DNA of 64,000 bases. Source: Clostridium magnum DSM 2767 (GTDB lineage: Bacteria > Bacillota > Clostridia > Clostridiales > Clostridiaceae). Shown here piece by piece: positions 19,013 to 28,966 of this stretch. The stretch lies in NCBI RefSeq assembly GCF_001623875.1, contig NZ_LWAE01000001.1:806001-870000 (forward strand), written 5' to 3'. Under the pieces are notes generated by a model. That model was not told where the DNA came from, made no database searches, and was given only the letters and a program-made list of their open reading frames with translations. Each line of letters starts with the position of its first letter. The first letter of the stretch is position 1. Made by a program: the position numbers and the translations under genes.

Positions 19013-19055
19013 AATATCCCTAAGTTAAAATAATCAAAGGGGAGAGGTGAGAGGG

Positions 19056-20462
19056 ATGAATAAGTATTTCATAAGTTTATTAGAAGAGGAAACTCCTAAA
19101 TACATTATAATTACTAGGCATATAAAAAAATTAATAGATGCAAATAAAATAGAAGATGGGGAAAGGTTGCCTTCCATAAGAGGTCTTGCAGAGTTTCTAG
19201 ATGTAAATAATGTAACTATAGTTAATGCTTATAAAAAGCTTCAAAGTGAAGGATATGCAGTTCAAAAAATAGGGAGTGGTACTTATGCCAAGAGAAAAGA
19301 TATAAGTAAAAATTTTAAGAAAGAATATTCAGAGGTGTTAAAAAAGATATCTTCAAAAGCATTATACGAATATATAGACTTTACCGGGGAAACTCCTAAT
19401 AATGCATTCTTTGATATAGGTGCTTTCAAAAATGTGATAAATGAGGTACTTGATAGGGATGGTGCAGAAGCTCTTGTATATCAAGAAGCACTAGGGTATG
19501 AAGGGTTGAGGGAAAGTATTAGTGAAGTTTTTTGGGCAAATAAAGTTAATAGTGATGATGTTTTAATAGTATCGGGAGCTCAGCAGGGAATAGATATAGT
19601 ATCTAAAGCACTTATAAATACAAATGATAGTGTTATAATTGAAAGGCCAACCTATAGTGGCGCTCTCTCTGTTTTTAAATCCAGAAGAGCAGATATTTTT
19701 GAAGTGCCTATGGAAAGTGGTGGAGTTGATGTAGAAAGATTCGAAAAAATACTAAAAAAGAATAAGATCAAATGTTTCTACACTATGAGTTATTTTCAAA
19801 ATCCTACGGGTATGTCCTATACTACTGAAAAGAAAAAGCAGATTTTAAGATTAGCACAAATTTATGATTTTTATATTATAGAAGATGACTATTTATCAGA
19901 GTTAATTTATGATAAAGATATAGAATATAGAAGTTTCAAAAGTCTTGATGAGAACGATAGGGTAATATATATAAAAAGTTTTTCAAAAATATTCCTTCCT
20001 GGAATAAGAATCGGATATCTAATATCTCCAATAAAATTTAAGGATAGTATTCAAAATTCTAAGATTAATACAGATATATCCACTTCCAGCCTAATGCAGA
20101 GAGCACTAGATTTATATATTAAACAGGGATTTTGGAAAGATTACATAAGTAATCTAAATAACTTATATAAAGACAGATATTTATTTACAGAAAAATGTTT
20201 AAAAGAATTTTTGGGGAAAAAAGTAGATTTTATAAGTCCTGGTGGGGGATTGCATTTTTATTTGAAAATAAGAGATTGTATTAAAGTAGACTCTATCAAT
20301 CTTTTTAGAATGGCGAAAAATAGAAATGTACTAATTACTCCAGGAACATTATTTTATAAAAATCCATCAGATGGAAGACAGTATTTTAAAATGGGGTTTT
20401 CTAAAACAAATGAAAATAACATAAGGGAAGGAGTAGAGGTACTAGGGCATCTAATGGAATGA
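19056..20462 (+). CDS. MocR-type regulator (GntR domain fused to PLP aminotransferase)
   Basis: A 468-residue protein. The N-terminal 75 residues are a GntR winged helix (RLPSIRGLAEFLDVNNVTIV). The remainder is a class I aminotransferase fold with the PLP lysine in YIKSFSKIFLPGIRIGYL. MocR proteins such as PdxR and GabR sense PLP or amino compounds and usually control a nearby gene, often divergent; no obvious metabolic target lies next to this one. The ATG at 19056 has GGGGAGAGGTGAGAGGG upstream and is preferred over a GTG three codons earlier. Confidence 0.93.
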   Translation: MNKYFISLLEEETPKYIIITRHIKKLIDANKIEDGERLPSIRGLAEFLDVNNVTIVNAYKKLQSEGYAVQKIGSGTYAKRKDISKNFKKEYSEVLKKISSKALYEYIDFTGETPNNAFFDIGAFKNVINEVLDRDGAEALVYQEALGYEGLRESISEVFWANKVNSDDVLIVSGAQQGIDIVSKALINTNDSVIIERPTYSGALSVFKSRRADIFEVPMESGGVDVERFEKILKKNKIKCFYTMSYFQNPTGMSYTTEKKKQILRLAQIYDFYIIEDDYLSELIYDKDIEYRSFKSLDENDRVIYIKSFSKIFLPGIRIGYLISPIKFKDSIQNSKINTDISTSSLMQRALDLYIKQGFWKDYISNLNNLYKDRYLFTEKCLKEFLGKKVDFISPGGGLHFYLKIRDCIKVDSINLFRMAKNRNVLITPGTLFYKNPSDGRQYFKMGFSKTNENNIREGVEVLGHLME

Positions 20463-20465
20463 ATT

Positions 20466-20509
20466 TTGTCAGATGAGATTTGAAACCTCATCTGCTTCAA
20501 GTTTCTACT
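20466..20509 (-). repeat. Dispersed element copy F (5' fragment only)
   Basis: On the minus strand, directly after ACGA, the sequence AGTAGAAACTTGAAGCAGATG and its hairpin partner CATCTG match the 5' hairpin of the dispersed repeat family; the conserved middle and 3' parts are absent. It sits four bases after the mocR stop and may now act as a hairpin downstream of mocR, although no T-run follows. Confidence 0.65.
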
Positions 20510-20522
20510 TCGTGGAAAAGAG

Positions 20523-21194
20523 GTGATTTGTCTGAGCTTAAAAGGAATGATAAATATAAATTGGAGTGACATAATTAGTTATAGTGATGAAGATATAACA
20601 TATTTTTTGTTTCTTGAGGGAAAATCAATTGAAAGTTTATGCAGAATTAGGAATTTAAATAAGGAAACTATTCAAAAGCATGTATTAGATGGTAAAATAA
20701 AATATGGTATACTGGCTAAAAGTAATGATGAAGAAGAGCTTTTTCAGGTTATATCTAAATCTGGTAAACAGGATAAAATAGAAGCTCTAAGATACCTAAA
20801 TGACTTGAATAAAAGCAAGCTAGTTCAATTTATAAGGGATAACTATGCTGATATGAAAACTAAAGATAAAGAAAATGCAGTGTGGATATTGGGGGAAATT
20901 GGAGATAAAACAGTATTAGATATTCTAATTAAGGCATCAGTTCATAATCATGTGAATGTAAGGCGCATGGCGGTTTCAGCTGTAGGGAAAATTGGAGAAA
21001 AAGATATGGAAAAAATAGCTATTAGAGCATTAGAAGATCAAAATCCCCAGGTAGTTATGTATGCTATAAAAGCTTTAATAAAAATAAAAAGTGAGAATGC
21101 CATGGAAAAAATAAAAGAAGTTTATAAAAAAACTGAGAAAGATTATATAAAAAGAACAGCAGAAGAATACTTTTCAGAGGTAGGGGAGGTGTGA
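20523..21194 (+). CDS. HEAT-repeat protein
   Basis: A protein of about 223 residues. The C-terminal half has three to four HEAT/PBS-lyase-like helical repeats (ENAVWILGEIGDKTVLD, VRRMAVSAVGKIGE, QVVMYAIKALIKIKS), a scaffold fold for protein contacts. The N-terminal part is unassigned but looks helical, with a possible helix-turn-helix (SIESLCRIRNLNKETIQKHV). The start is uncertain: GTG at 20523 has AAAAGAG immediately upstream, and ATG at 20547 is the alternative. It lies five bases before yigZ, probably in one operon. Confidence 0.8.
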   Translation: MICLSLKGMININWSDIISYSDEDITYFLFLEGKSIESLCRIRNLNKETIQKHVLDGKIKYGILAKSNDEEELFQVISKSGKQDKIEALRYLNDLNKSKLVQFIRDNYADMKTKDKENAVWILGEIGDKTVLDILIKASVHNHVNVRRMAVSAVGKIGEKDMEKIAIRALEDQNPQVVMYAIKALIKIKSENAMEKIKEVYKKTEKDYIKRTAEEYFSEVGEV

Positions 21195-21199
21195 TATAA

Positions 21200-21847
21200 G
21201 TGGGGTATTTTACAATAAAGGATGAGGTAAGTGCTCAGTTTGAAGAAAAAAAATCGGTTTTTATTGGACATATTAAAAGAATTTATAATGAGGATGAGGC
21301 TAAAGAATTTATAAATAAAATAAAAAGTGAACACAGAGAAGCAAGGCATAATGTTTATGCCTATGTTATTGGTGAAAATATGGGAATACAGAGGTATAGC
21401 GATGATGGAGAACCGCAGGGAACAGGCGGTATACCTGTTTTGGAAGTTATAAAAAAGAATGAAATAACCGATGTTGTGGTAGTAGTTACAAGATACTTTG
21501 GTGGAATTTTACTGGGAAAGGGTGGGCTTGTAAGAGCATATTCAAAGGGTGCTGCATTAGCTGTAAGTGAGGGAGGAATTGTAGAAAAGGTCAAAGGATT
21601 AATAATAGATATTATAATAGATTATGATATGTTAGGTAAAGTTCAATACTTATTTGAACAAAACCTATGGCATACAGAAAATATTGATTATACAGATAAG
21701 GTTAAAATTACAATGTACTGTCCAAAAGATGTAGTTGAGGTTCTACAAAGTAACACAGTAGAAACTACAAATGGTAAATGTGAAATTATTATAGGCGATG
21801 AGAATTATTATTTTAAGTTAGAAAATAGATTGTTTAAAGAAGAATAG
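21200..21847 (+). CDS. yigZ: YigZ/IMPACT family protein
   Basis: A 215-residue protein with the UPF0029/IMPACT N-terminal domain (RYSDDGEPQGTGGIPVLEVI and VVTRYFGGILLGKGGLVRAY) and the small DUF1949 C-terminal domain. The family is conserved in bacteria and related to the eukaryotic IMPACT regulator of GCN2; its bacterial role is not settled. The start is GTG at 21200 behind GGGGAGGTG. Spacing suggests co-transcription with the HEAT-repeat gene. Confidence 0.92.
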   Translation: MGYFTIKDEVSAQFEEKKSVFIGHIKRIYNEDEAKEFINKIKSEHREARHNVYAYVIGENMGIQRYSDDGEPQGTGGIPVLEVIKKNEITDVVVVVTRYFGGILLGKGGLVRAYSKGAALAVSEGGIVEKVKGLIIDIIIDYDMLGKVQYLFEQNLWHTENIDYTDKVKITMYCPKDVVEVLQSNTVETTNGKCEIIIGDENYYFKLENRLFKEE

Positions 21848-21957
21848 ATAACCCCATTTTTGCCATATTAATATTTGTATTTACAAGGTTTTGTATGATA
21901 TAATAATTTAGGCATTTTTCCAACCATAAATAATAAGGACTCTAAAACTACATATGA

Positions 21958-22067
21958 AGTGAAACTTGAATCAGATGGGTCTGATTCTTAGCTGAACCAA
22001 TCCAGGGACGTAGACGGTCTTTACTCACATTTTGAACAAAATAGGAGTATTAGAGCGGGTAGTCATC
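21958..22067 (+). repeat. Dispersed structured element copy A (short form)
   Basis: It starts right after ATGA (21954-21957) with AGTGAAACTTGAATCAGATG and ends with TTAGAGCGGGTAGTCATC. The 5' hairpin AATCAGA/TCTGATT is perfect, and an ACTC...GAGT pair closes the 3' part. It lacks the two internal hairpins of the long copies. It is the main content of the 295-base gap before yebC. Confidence 0.85.
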
Positions 22068-22142
22068 AGATCAAGTAGTTGTATTAGATTTTTAATAATT
22101 AGCAAAAATAATATATAAACCATAAGTTAGGGGGAAATTAAT

Positions 22143-22883
22143 ATGTCAGGACATTCAAAGTGGCATAATATACAAGCCAAAAAAGGTAAAACGGATGCTA
22201 AAAGAGGTAAAATTTTTACTAAAATAGGAAAAGAACTAGCTATGGCATCTAAAAATGGAGGATCAAATCCAGACACAAATAGCAAATTAAGAGATGTAAT
22301 AGCAAAAGCTAAGGCTAACAATATGCCTCAAGACACAATAACAAGAGCAATTAAAAAAGGCGCAGGCGAAATGGAAGGATTAAACTATGAAGAGATAGTT
22401 TACGAAGGATATGGACCAAGTGGAGTTGCAGTTATAGTAAAAACTTTAACTGATAACAAAAATAGAACAGCAGGTAATGTAAGAGCTGCCTTCACAAAAC
22501 AAGGCGGAAACTTAGGTTCAACTGGCTGTGTTTCTTTCATGTTCCAAAGTAAGGGTCAAATCATTATTGAAAAACAAGATGGCATGGATGAAGATGAAAT
22601 CATGATGCAAGCTTTAGATGCTGGCGCAGAAGATTTCGATGCTCAAGAAGAAGTATTTGAAATAACTACTACTCCAGAAGACTTTGGTACAGTTAGAGAA
22701 GCTTTAGAAGGAGCAGGACTTGAGTTCCTATCAGCTGAAATAACAATGATACCAGATACTATGTCTGAAGTAGATATGGAAACAGCAGTAAAGGTTCAAA
22801 AGCTTATCGATAAGCTTGAAGATGATGACGACGTTCAGGACGTTTACCACAACGCTGAGTTCCCAGAAGGCTTTGAAGAATAG
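22143..22883 (+). CDS. yebC: YebC/PmpR family protein
   Basis: A 246-residue protein beginning [19 protein letters not shown], the hallmark of the YebC family. Long described as a transcriptional regulator, members of the family have been linked to translation of proline-rich stretches. Length and motifs ([20 protein letters not shown]) are normal. AGGGGGAAATTAAT precedes the ATG. In B. subtilis the homologue is also near bofC and ruvAB. Confidence 0.96.
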   Translation: MSGHSKWHNIQAKKGKTDAKRGKIFTKIGKELAMASKNGGSNPDTNSKLRDVIAKAKANNMPQDTITRAIKKGAGEMEGLNYEEIVYEGYGPSGVAVIVKTLTDNKNRTAGNVRAAFTKQGGNLGSTGCVSFMFQSKGQIIIEKQDGMDEDEIMMQALDAGAEDFDAQEEVFEITTTPEDFGTVREALEGAGLEFLSAEITMIPDTMSEVDMETAVKVQKLIDKLEDDDDVQDVYHNAEFPEGFEE

Positions 22884-22915
22884 GGGCTTCGAGGGAATTT
22901 ATATACCTAATTAAG

Positions 22916-22967
22916 AACACTTTTAATATAGACATACGTCTGTATTGGAGGTGTTTTTTATTTTTTA
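22916..22967 (+). terminator. Terminator of yebC
   Basis: An 18-bp stem with G-U pairs (22916-22933 with 22938-22955) and a four-base loop is followed by TTTTATTTTTT. Confidence 0.9.
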
Positions 22968-23054
22968 ACTGTATTTGTATTTAATTGTATAATTTAATCA
23001 TAAGTTATTACGGGATAGTAATTTATGATAGTGCAAGCCAAAGGGGGATGTCAA

Positions 23055-23912
23055 ATGAAAAATAAATATAATCATATTTTTAATGCTGTTAATAAAGTTT
23101 TATTAATGATTTTGGGTTCAGTTCTTGCGTCAATAGGTCTGGAAATATTCCTAATACCAAATAATATAATAGATGGTGGAATAACAGGCATATCAATAAT
23201 GGCAAGTTATATAACCAATCTTTCATTAGGAATCTTTATACTTATACTAAATATACCTTTCCTAATTGTTGGTTATAAGCAAATAGGAAAAACATTTGCT
23301 CTCTCAACATTGTTTTCAGTAATATGTTTGTCAATTGGTGTATCAATTTTACACCCAGTTTCTAGTATAACCCAAGATACACTGTTGGCAACTATATTTG
23401 GTGGTATTATACTTGGAGCAGGTGTAGGATTGATTATAAAAAATGGTGGTTCATTAGACGGGACTGAAATTATTGCAATTATACTAGATAAAAGAAGTGG
23501 CTTCTCTATCGGAGAAATCGTAATGTTCTTTAACTTGTTTATATTAGGTGCTTCAGGCTTAATATTTGGATGGGATAGAGCAATGTACTCTCTAATGGCG
23601 TACTTTATTGCATTTAAGACTATAGATATTACTATTGAGGGGTTAGATGAGTCAAAAGCAGTAATTATTGTATCTGAAAAAAACAAGGATATTTCTGAAG
23701 CGTTAACGGATAGACTTGGAAGAGGGGTTACATTATTACATGGGGAAGGTGCTTATAAAGGTGAAGCAACAAATGTCATATATGTTGTTGTATCACGTTT
23801 AGAGATTGCTAAATTAAAAGGTATTGTACATGGGTTTGATGAAAATGCATTAGTTACTATTGCAAGTGTTGAGGCTTCAGGGAAAAGATATGGAAAGAAA
23901 GCAATTCATTAA
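23055..23912 (+). CDS. yitT: YitT family membrane protein
   Basis: An integral membrane protein of 285 residues with about five to six hydrophobic helices in the first 190 residues (DUF161-type) and a C-terminal soluble DUF2179 domain (GRGVTLLHGEGAYKGE). Motifs IPNNIIDGGITGIS and NGGSLDGTEIIAIIL are typical of the YitT family, whose function is unknown. The ATG at 23055 is preferred because AAAGGGGGATG lies upstream; an ATG ten codons earlier has no good ribosome site. Confidence 0.93.
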   Translation: MKNKYNHIFNAVNKVLLMILGSVLASIGLEIFLIPNNIIDGGITGISIMASYITNLSLGIFILILNIPFLIVGYKQIGKTFALSTLFSVICLSIGVSILHPVSSITQDTLLATIFGGIILGAGVGLIIKNGGSLDGTEIIAIILDKRSGFSIGEIVMFFNLFILGASGLIFGWDRAMYSLMAYFIAFKTIDITIEGLDESKAVIIVSEKNKDISEALTDRLGRGVTLLHGEGAYKGEATNVIYVVVSRLEIAKLKGIVHGFDENALVTIASVEASGKRYGKKAIH

Positions 23913-24031
23913 GGTCAATAGGTTTAGGGTTGAAGAATATAGCTGTATATAATATGTATTTAATAAAAAATATAATAAAACGTGAATAATGTTGCGAGTT
24001 GATGTCCATAATATTTCTAAGGAGGGATATT

Positions 24032-24637
24032 ATGGATGAAAGAAAAGCTAGGACTATTTTATTAGTTATTTTAACTATTGCAATTTTTAGTTTAAGTTTT
24101 TATGTATGTGTAAATAAATTGAAGGTGACAAATATAAAAGATAACAAGGATCAATTTAATAGCACTAATTCAGTAGCACCGGATGGTTTAACAGTACATT
24201 CGAATTTAGATGATGTAGTATCAGCTAATGCAAATTTAGTATTTAAAGTAAAGTACATTAAAAGCGGGGAAGTTGTAACAGAAAAAGAGGAAAAAGCAGA
24301 GAATTTGTCTGGAAAGAAAAAAAATGAAGTTGATGAAATATATAAGAATGAAGGATATAAAGTAGAGAATATAACTTCATCAGAGGTAGTTTTAATAAGA
24401 GAAGTAGATAAGTATGCACCGAATAAATATGTACTTGGAATAAAGGATGGACGCATTGCCATATATAAAACAGATAAAGACGGAAACATGTTTATAGAAA
24501 ATGATGAAAGAGATTTAACGGACATAAAGACTGATAAGCTTAAAGAAGCAGATATACAGCTCTTAACGAAAGGTGACAAATACTTTCAGTGTGATACAAG
24601 AGAAGATGCAGAATCACGCCTTGAAGACTATGAATAA
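24032..24637 (+). CDS. bofC: BofC-like protein
   Basis: A protein of 201 residues with one N-terminal membrane or signal segment (TILLVILTIAIFSLSFYVCV) and an extracytoplasmic part. The C-terminal region (PNKYVLGIKDGRIAIYKTD) resembles the BofC C-terminal domain. In B. subtilis BofC is an intercompartmental inhibitor of SpoIVB signalling and lies directly upstream of ruvA, the same position as here, which supports the call. AAGGAGGGATATT precedes the ATG at 24032. Sequence similarity is modest, so function is inferred mainly from synteny. Confidence 0.75.
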   Translation: MDERKARTILLVILTIAIFSLSFYVCVNKLKVTNIKDNKDQFNSTNSVAPDGLTVHSNLDDVVSANANLVFKVKYIKSGEVVTEKEEKAENLSGKKKNEVDEIYKNEGYKVENITSSEVVLIREVDKYAPNKYVLGIKDGRIAIYKTDKDGNMFIENDERDLTDIKTDKLKEADIQLLTKGDKYFQCDTREDAESRLEDYE

Positions 24638-24656
24638 TAGCCTTCAAGGTGTTTTT
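24615..24656 (+). terminator. Terminator of bofC
   Basis: CACGCCTTGAAG pairs with CTTCAAGGTG (24642-24651), followed by TTTTTG. The left arm is inside the end of the coding region. Confidence 0.8.
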
Positions 24657-24788
24657 GCGTTACTTGAATTAAGTTTATTAAAATGGTAAAGTAGTATATG
24701 TTATAGATGGCACATAGTTAATATCTAGTATAGTACTATAATAGGTGAAAAAAGCAGAATTGAAAATTTGTAAATTCGGAGGAATTTT

Positions 24789-25382
24789 ATGTATGAATAT
24801 ATAAAGGGAACTTATGCTGGCATGAATAAGGATTACATAGTAGTTGAAAATAATGGCATAGGATATAAGATACATACTTCAGGAAGTACACTTGCTCAGA
24901 TTCCAAAGATAGACGAAGAAATAAAACTTTATTTACAGCAAATTGTAAGAGAAGATTTTATTGGGTTGTATGGATTTCTGACTACTGAAGAACTTAATAT
25001 GTTTAAACTTCTTTTAACTATAAATGGAGTAGGGGCAAAAGCGGCATTATCTCTTTTATCAATAAGTAATGTGAATAACTTAAAATATGCCATTTTATCT
25101 AGTGATGAAAAAACAATAACAAGAGCACCGGGTATAGGAAAAAAGATGGCTCAAAGGATTATTTTAGAGCTTAAGGATAAAATAAAGCCAGATGAACTTG
25201 TGGCAATTGGTGGCGAAGAAATTTTATCAGAAGAAAATACGGGAAATGTTTTAGAGGCTTTAGAAGCACTTATTGCACTAGGCTATACAGAAAAAGAAGC
25301 TCAAAAAGTTCTAGATTCTGTTAACAAAAGTGATACTTTAGAAAATATAATTAAAAACTCATTAAGGCTTTTAATGAATTAA
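24789..25382 (+). CDS. ruvA: Holliday junction complex subunit RuvA
   Basis: A 197-residue DNA-binding protein that forms tetramers on Holliday junctions and loads RuvB. It has the N-terminal OB domain, helix-hairpin-helix motifs (TINGVGAKAALSLLS and APGIGKKMAQRIILEL) and the C-terminal RuvB-contact domain (ALIALGYTEKEAQKVL). GGAGGAATTTT precedes the ATG. ruvB follows after 18 bases. Confidence 0.98.
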   Translation: MYEYIKGTYAGMNKDYIVVENNGIGYKIHTSGSTLAQIPKIDEEIKLYLQQIVREDFIGLYGFLTTEELNMFKLLLTINGVGAKAALSLLSISNVNNLKYAILSSDEKTITRAPGIGKKMAQRIILELKDKIKPDELVAIGGEEILSEENTGNVLEALEALIALGYTEKEAQKVLDSVNKSDTLENIIKNSLRLLMN

Positions 25383-25400
25383 GAATAGGTGGTAATGGTT

Positions 25401-26447
25401 ATGGAGAATAGAATAGTTACACCTTTAAATATAGAAGAAGATGGAGATCATGAATATAGTTTAAGACCCAAAAAAATAAGTGAATACATTGGACAAAGAA
25501 AGGTTAAAGATAAACTTAAAATTTTTATAGAAGCAGCAAAGAAGAGAAAAGAAGCCTTAGACCATGTATTGCTATATGGTCCACCAGGTCTTGGAAAAAC
25601 TACTTTAGCAAATATAATAGCAATGGAGATGGGTGGAACCTTAAAGGTTACCTCTGGCCCAGCAATAGAAAGAGCAGGGGATTTAGCAGCAATTCTTACA
25701 GGTCTTAATGATTATGATGTTCTATTCATTGATGAAATTCATAGATTAAATAGAAATGTTGAAGAAATACTTTATCCAGCTATGGAAGATTATGCTTTAG
25801 ATATTGTCATTGGAAAGGGTGCTTCTGCAAAATCTATAAGGCTTGATTTACCTAAATTTACTCTTATCGGGGCTACTACAAGGGTTGGACTTTTAACATC
25901 ACCTTTAAGAGATAGATTCGGAGTTTTATGTCCAATGGAGTTTTATGAAGATGATGAACTTAAAGAAATTATGGTAAGATCTGCGAAGATATTTAATGTG
26001 CCAATAACAGAAGATGCAGCTTGTGAGATAGGCAGAAGATCTAGAGGAACTCCAAGAATAGCCAACAGGCTATTGAAGAGGGTCAGGGATTATTCAGACG
26101 TTAAGGGAACAGGAATAATAGATATTCACACAGCCCAAGCGGCCTTAGAACTTTTAGATGTTGATAAAGAAGGCTTTGATAGTATAGATAATAAGATATT
26201 AACAGCCATAATTGACAATTTTAATGGAGGACCAGTAGGTCTTGAAACTCTCTCCTATTTTATTGGAGAGGAATTAGACACTATTCAAGATGTATATGAA
26301 CCATATTTGCTGCAAAAAGGATTTATTATAAGGACACCGAGGGGAAGAGTCGCATCTGATAGTGCCTATAAGCATCTAAATAGAAGTAAAAAATTAGGTA
26401 AACAAACAGTAGAACAATATTCAATATTTGAAAAAGAAGATATGTAA
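25401..26447 (+). CDS. ruvB: Holliday junction branch-migration ATPase RuvB
   Basis: An AAA+ motor of 348 residues. Walker A is GPPGLGKTT, Walker B FIDEIHRL, sensor I GATTR, and the C-terminal winged helix is [19 protein letters not shown]. The ATG at 25401 has AGGTGG eight bases upstream; ATG 25395 and GTG 25389 are in-frame alternatives. It acts with RuvA in recombination repair. No ruvC is present, as is usual in Firmicutes. Confidence 0.98.
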   Translation: MENRIVTPLNIEEDGDHEYSLRPKKISEYIGQRKVKDKLKIFIEAAKKRKEALDHVLLYGPPGLGKTTLANIIAMEMGGTLKVTSGPAIERAGDLAAILTGLNDYDVLFIDEIHRLNRNVEEILYPAMEDYALDIVIGKGASAKSIRLDLPKFTLIGATTRVGLLTSPLRDRFGVLCPMEFYEDDELKEIMVRSAKIFNVPITEDAACEIGRRSRGTPRIANRLLKRVRDYSDVKGTGIIDIHTAQAALELLDVDKEGFDSIDNKILTAIIDNFNGGPVGLETLSYFIGEELDTIQDVYEPYLLQKGFIIRTPRGRVASDSAYKHLNRSKKLGKQTVEQYSIFEKEDM

Positions 26448-26538
26448 CATCGGTTATTGATTTATTTTAGGAATGATGATTTAAGTCAATGCTAATGTTA
26501 GATACTCGTACTACAGATGAAATGGAGAGTGGAAAGTT

Positions 26539-27564
26539 TTGAAGGTTACTGACTTTGATTTTAATTTGCCAGAAGAGCTAATCGCTCAACATCCTATGGA
26601 AAAAAGGGATGAAGCAAGATTAATGGTAATGAATAAAGAAAATGGTGAAATTGAACATAAGGTGTTTAAGGATATAATTGATTATTTGGAACCAGGAGAT
26701 TGTATTGTGCTAAATGATACAAGGGTACTTCCAGCAAGGCTTATAGGAAGTAAAGAAGGAACTGGTGGTAAAATAGAATTTTTACTTCTAAAGAGAGTAG
26801 ATAAAGATACTTGGGAGACTCTAGTTAAACCAGGAAAAAGAGCACAAATAGGAACTAGATTTGTATTTGGAGATGGAGAACTTAAAGCCGAGGTAATTGG
26901 TCTAGGTGAGGAAGGAAGCAGAATAGTTAAGTTTGAATATGAGGGTATATTCGAAGAAGTGCTAGATAAGCTTGGACAGATGCCTTTGCCGCCATATATA
27001 ACAGAAAGACTTGAAGATAAAGAAATGTATCAAACAGTTTATTCAAGGGAACAAGGTTCAGCTGCAGCACCTACAGCAGGGCTCCATTTTACAAAGGAGT
27101 TACTAGAAAAGATAGAAGGAAAAGGTGTAAGTATAGCCTTTTTAACTCTACATGTTGGTTTGGGAACTTTTAGACCTGTTAAAGTAGAAAATATAGAGGA
27201 ACATAACATGCATGCAGAATACTATTGTATGTCAAAAGCAACTGCTGATATAATAAATAAAACAAAGGAAAATGGGAAAAATGTAATTGCAGTGGGAACA
27301 ACTTCCTGTAGAACCTTAGAAACTATTGGTGATGAAAGTGGTAAAGTAAGAGAACAGTCAGGATGGACTGATATATTTATATTTCCAGGATATAAATATA
27401 AAGTTGTAGATAAATTAATCACAAATTTTCATCTTCCGCAATCAACATTAATAATGCTTGTAAGTGCTTTAGCTGGAAAAGAAAATGTAATGAATGCCTA
27501 TGAAACAGCAGTACGTGAAAAGTATAAATTTTTTAGTTTTGGAGATGCAATGTTTGTGAAGTGA
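26539..27564 (+). CDS. queA: S-adenosylmethionine:tRNA ribosyltransferase-isomerase
   Basis: A 341-residue enzyme converting preQ1 in tRNA to epoxyqueuosine. It starts with TTG at 26539 ([17 protein letters not shown] follows) behind GGAGAGTGGAAAG. Motifs [24 protein letters not shown] and [15 protein letters not shown] ([11 protein letters not shown]) are present and length is normal. The usual end after FGDAMF is here VK-stop, and the stop codon TGA (27562-27564) lies inside dispersed element copy B, so the element shaped the C-terminus. tgt, the preceding enzyme of the pathway, follows. Confidence 0.97.
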   Translation: MKVTDFDFNLPEELIAQHPMEKRDEARLMVMNKENGEIEHKVFKDIIDYLEPGDCIVLNDTRVLPARLIGSKEGTGGKIEFLLLKRVDKDTWETLVKPGKRAQIGTRFVFGDGELKAEVIGLGEEGSRIVKFEYEGIFEEVLDKLGQMPLPPYITERLEDKEMYQTVYSREQGSAAAPTAGLHFTKELLEKIEGKGVSIAFLTLHVGLGTFRPVKVENIEEHNMHAEYYCMSKATADIINKTKENGKNVIAVGTTSCRTLETIGDESGKVREQSGWTDIFIFPGYKYKVVDKLITNFHLPQSTLIMLVSALAGKENVMNAYETAVREKYKFFSFGDAMFVK

Positions 27565-27750
27565 AACTTGAATCAGATGGTACATTAGACTCCATCTGAT
27601 TCTTAGTTGAACGAATCCAGGGATGTAGCCGCTCTTTATTCCATGTTAAGCAGAGAGCCCAAATCTATGATTTGGTGCGAATCGCTTACTCCTCTGACGT
27701 AAGAAAGAGGAGTTTCATATAAAGATGGAATATTAGAGCGGGTAGTCATC
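27560..27750 (+). repeat. Dispersed structured element copy B (long form)
   Basis: It starts after GTGA (27556-27559) and ends GAGCGGGTAGTCATC. Four paired regions can be drawn: the 5' hairpin GAATCAGATGG/CCATCTGATTC, CCGCTC with GAGCGG, ATTCCAT with ATGGAAT, and internal hairpins CCAAAT/ATTTGG and ACTCCTC/GAGGAGT. The ATTCCAT arm pair replaces ACTGCCA/TGGCAGT of copy C, a compensatory change. It lies between queA and tgt. Confidence 0.9.
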
Positions 27751-27784
27751 GGAAAAATAAATGTTAATTAAAAGGAGCGTTCAG

Positions 27785-28915
27785 ATGTACAAATTACTTA
27801 AGAAGTGTGGAAATGCTAGAAGGGGAGAGTTTACAACTCCTCATGGAGTAGTTCAAACTCCAGTTTTTATGAATGTGGGAACTTTAGCAGCCATAAAAGG
27901 GGCTGTATCTAGTATAGATTTAGAGGAAATTGGTTGTCAGGTGGAACTTTCCAATACATATCACCTACATTTAAGACCAGGTGATGAAGTGGTAAGAAAA
28001 ATGGGTGGATTACATAAATTTATGAATTGGAGCAGACCTATTTTAACAGACTCAGGTGGATTTCAAGTTTTTTCATTGTCAAAAATGAGAAAAATCAAAG
28101 AAGAGGGAGTTTATTTTAGTTCACATATAGATGGAAGAAAAATATTTATGGGACCAGAAGAAAGTATGAGAATACAGAGCAATTTAGCTTCTACAATAGC
28201 TATGGCTTTTGATGAATGTATACCAAATCCATCACCAAGAGAATATGTTGAAGATTCTGTGGCTAGAACAACTAGGTGGCTATATAGATGTAAAGATGAA
28301 TTAAACAGATTAAATTCCTTACCTGATACTATAAATAATAAGCAGATGCTTTTTGGAATAAATCAGGGGGGAATTTATGAAGATATAAGAATAGAACATG
28401 CTAAAACTATAGCTAAATTAGATTTAGATGGATATGCTATTGGAGGTTTAGCAGTTGGAGAAACTCATGAGGAGATGTACAGAATAATAGATGCAGTGGC
28501 TCCTCACCTTCCGCAGGATAAACCAATATACCTTATGGGAGTTGGTATACCAAGTAATATATTAGAAGCGGTAGACAGGGGGGTAGATTTCTTCGATTGT
28601 GTACTTCCTGCAAGAAATGGAAGACACGGACATGTCTTTACTAAGGATGGTAAAATAAATTTAATGAATGCAAAATTCGAACTTGATGCAAACCCAATAG
28701 ATGAAGGTTGTCAGTGTCCTGCATGCAAACATTACTCAAGAGCTTATATAAGGCATTTATTTAAGGCTAAAGAATTGCTTGCAATGAGACTTTGTGTGCT
28801 TCACAATTTATATTTTTATAATAACCTTATGAAGGAAATAAGAGAAGCAATTGATGGGGATTACTTCCAAGATTATAAAAAACAGAAACTAGAACAATGG
28901 GGTGGAAGGGCCTAG
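27785..28915 (+). CDS. tgt: Queuine tRNA-guanine transglycosylase
   Basis: A 376-residue enzyme that exchanges the wobble guanine of GUN-anticodon tRNAs for preQ1. Catalytic Asp motifs are ILTDSGGFQVFSL and VDFFDCVLPARNGRHG, and the zinc site is CQCPAC with a downstream His (YIRHLF). The ATG at 27785 follows AAAAGGAGCGTTCAG; an upstream ATG at 27761 is less likely. The transcript from queA would run through element B. Confidence 0.98.
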   Translation: MYKLLKKCGNARRGEFTTPHGVVQTPVFMNVGTLAAIKGAVSSIDLEEIGCQVELSNTYHLHLRPGDEVVRKMGGLHKFMNWSRPILTDSGGFQVFSLSKMRKIKEEGVYFSSHIDGRKIFMGPEESMRIQSNLASTIAMAFDECIPNPSPREYVEDSVARTTRWLYRCKDELNRLNSLPDTINNKQMLFGINQGGIYEDIRIEHAKTIAKLDLDGYAIGGLAVGETHEEMYRIIDAVAPHLPQDKPIYLMGVGIPSNILEAVDRGVDFFDCVLPARNGRHGHVFTKDGKINLMNAKFELDANPIDEGCQCPACKHYSRAYIRHLFKAKELLAMRLCVLHNLYFYNNLMKEIREAIDGDYFQDYKKQKLEQWGGRA

Positions 28916-28966
28916 ATTCAAAAGTTTTCTTATTGTAAGTTAAACTTAAAAAGGGAGGTGATTTGA

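Noticed and set aside
20463..20522. Ordinary intrinsic terminator of mocR
   Set aside because: The hairpin has no T-run and its sequence matches the 5' end of the dispersed element on the minus strand.
23273..23686. 137-codon minus-strand frame opposite yitT
   Set aside because: No ribosome site, unusual composition, and fully covered by a clear membrane-protein gene.
27560..27750. IStron or group I intron remnant
   Set aside because: The elements lack recognisable group I core sequences and lie outside coding regions; the ATGA rule fits an IS200/IS605-type insertion better.
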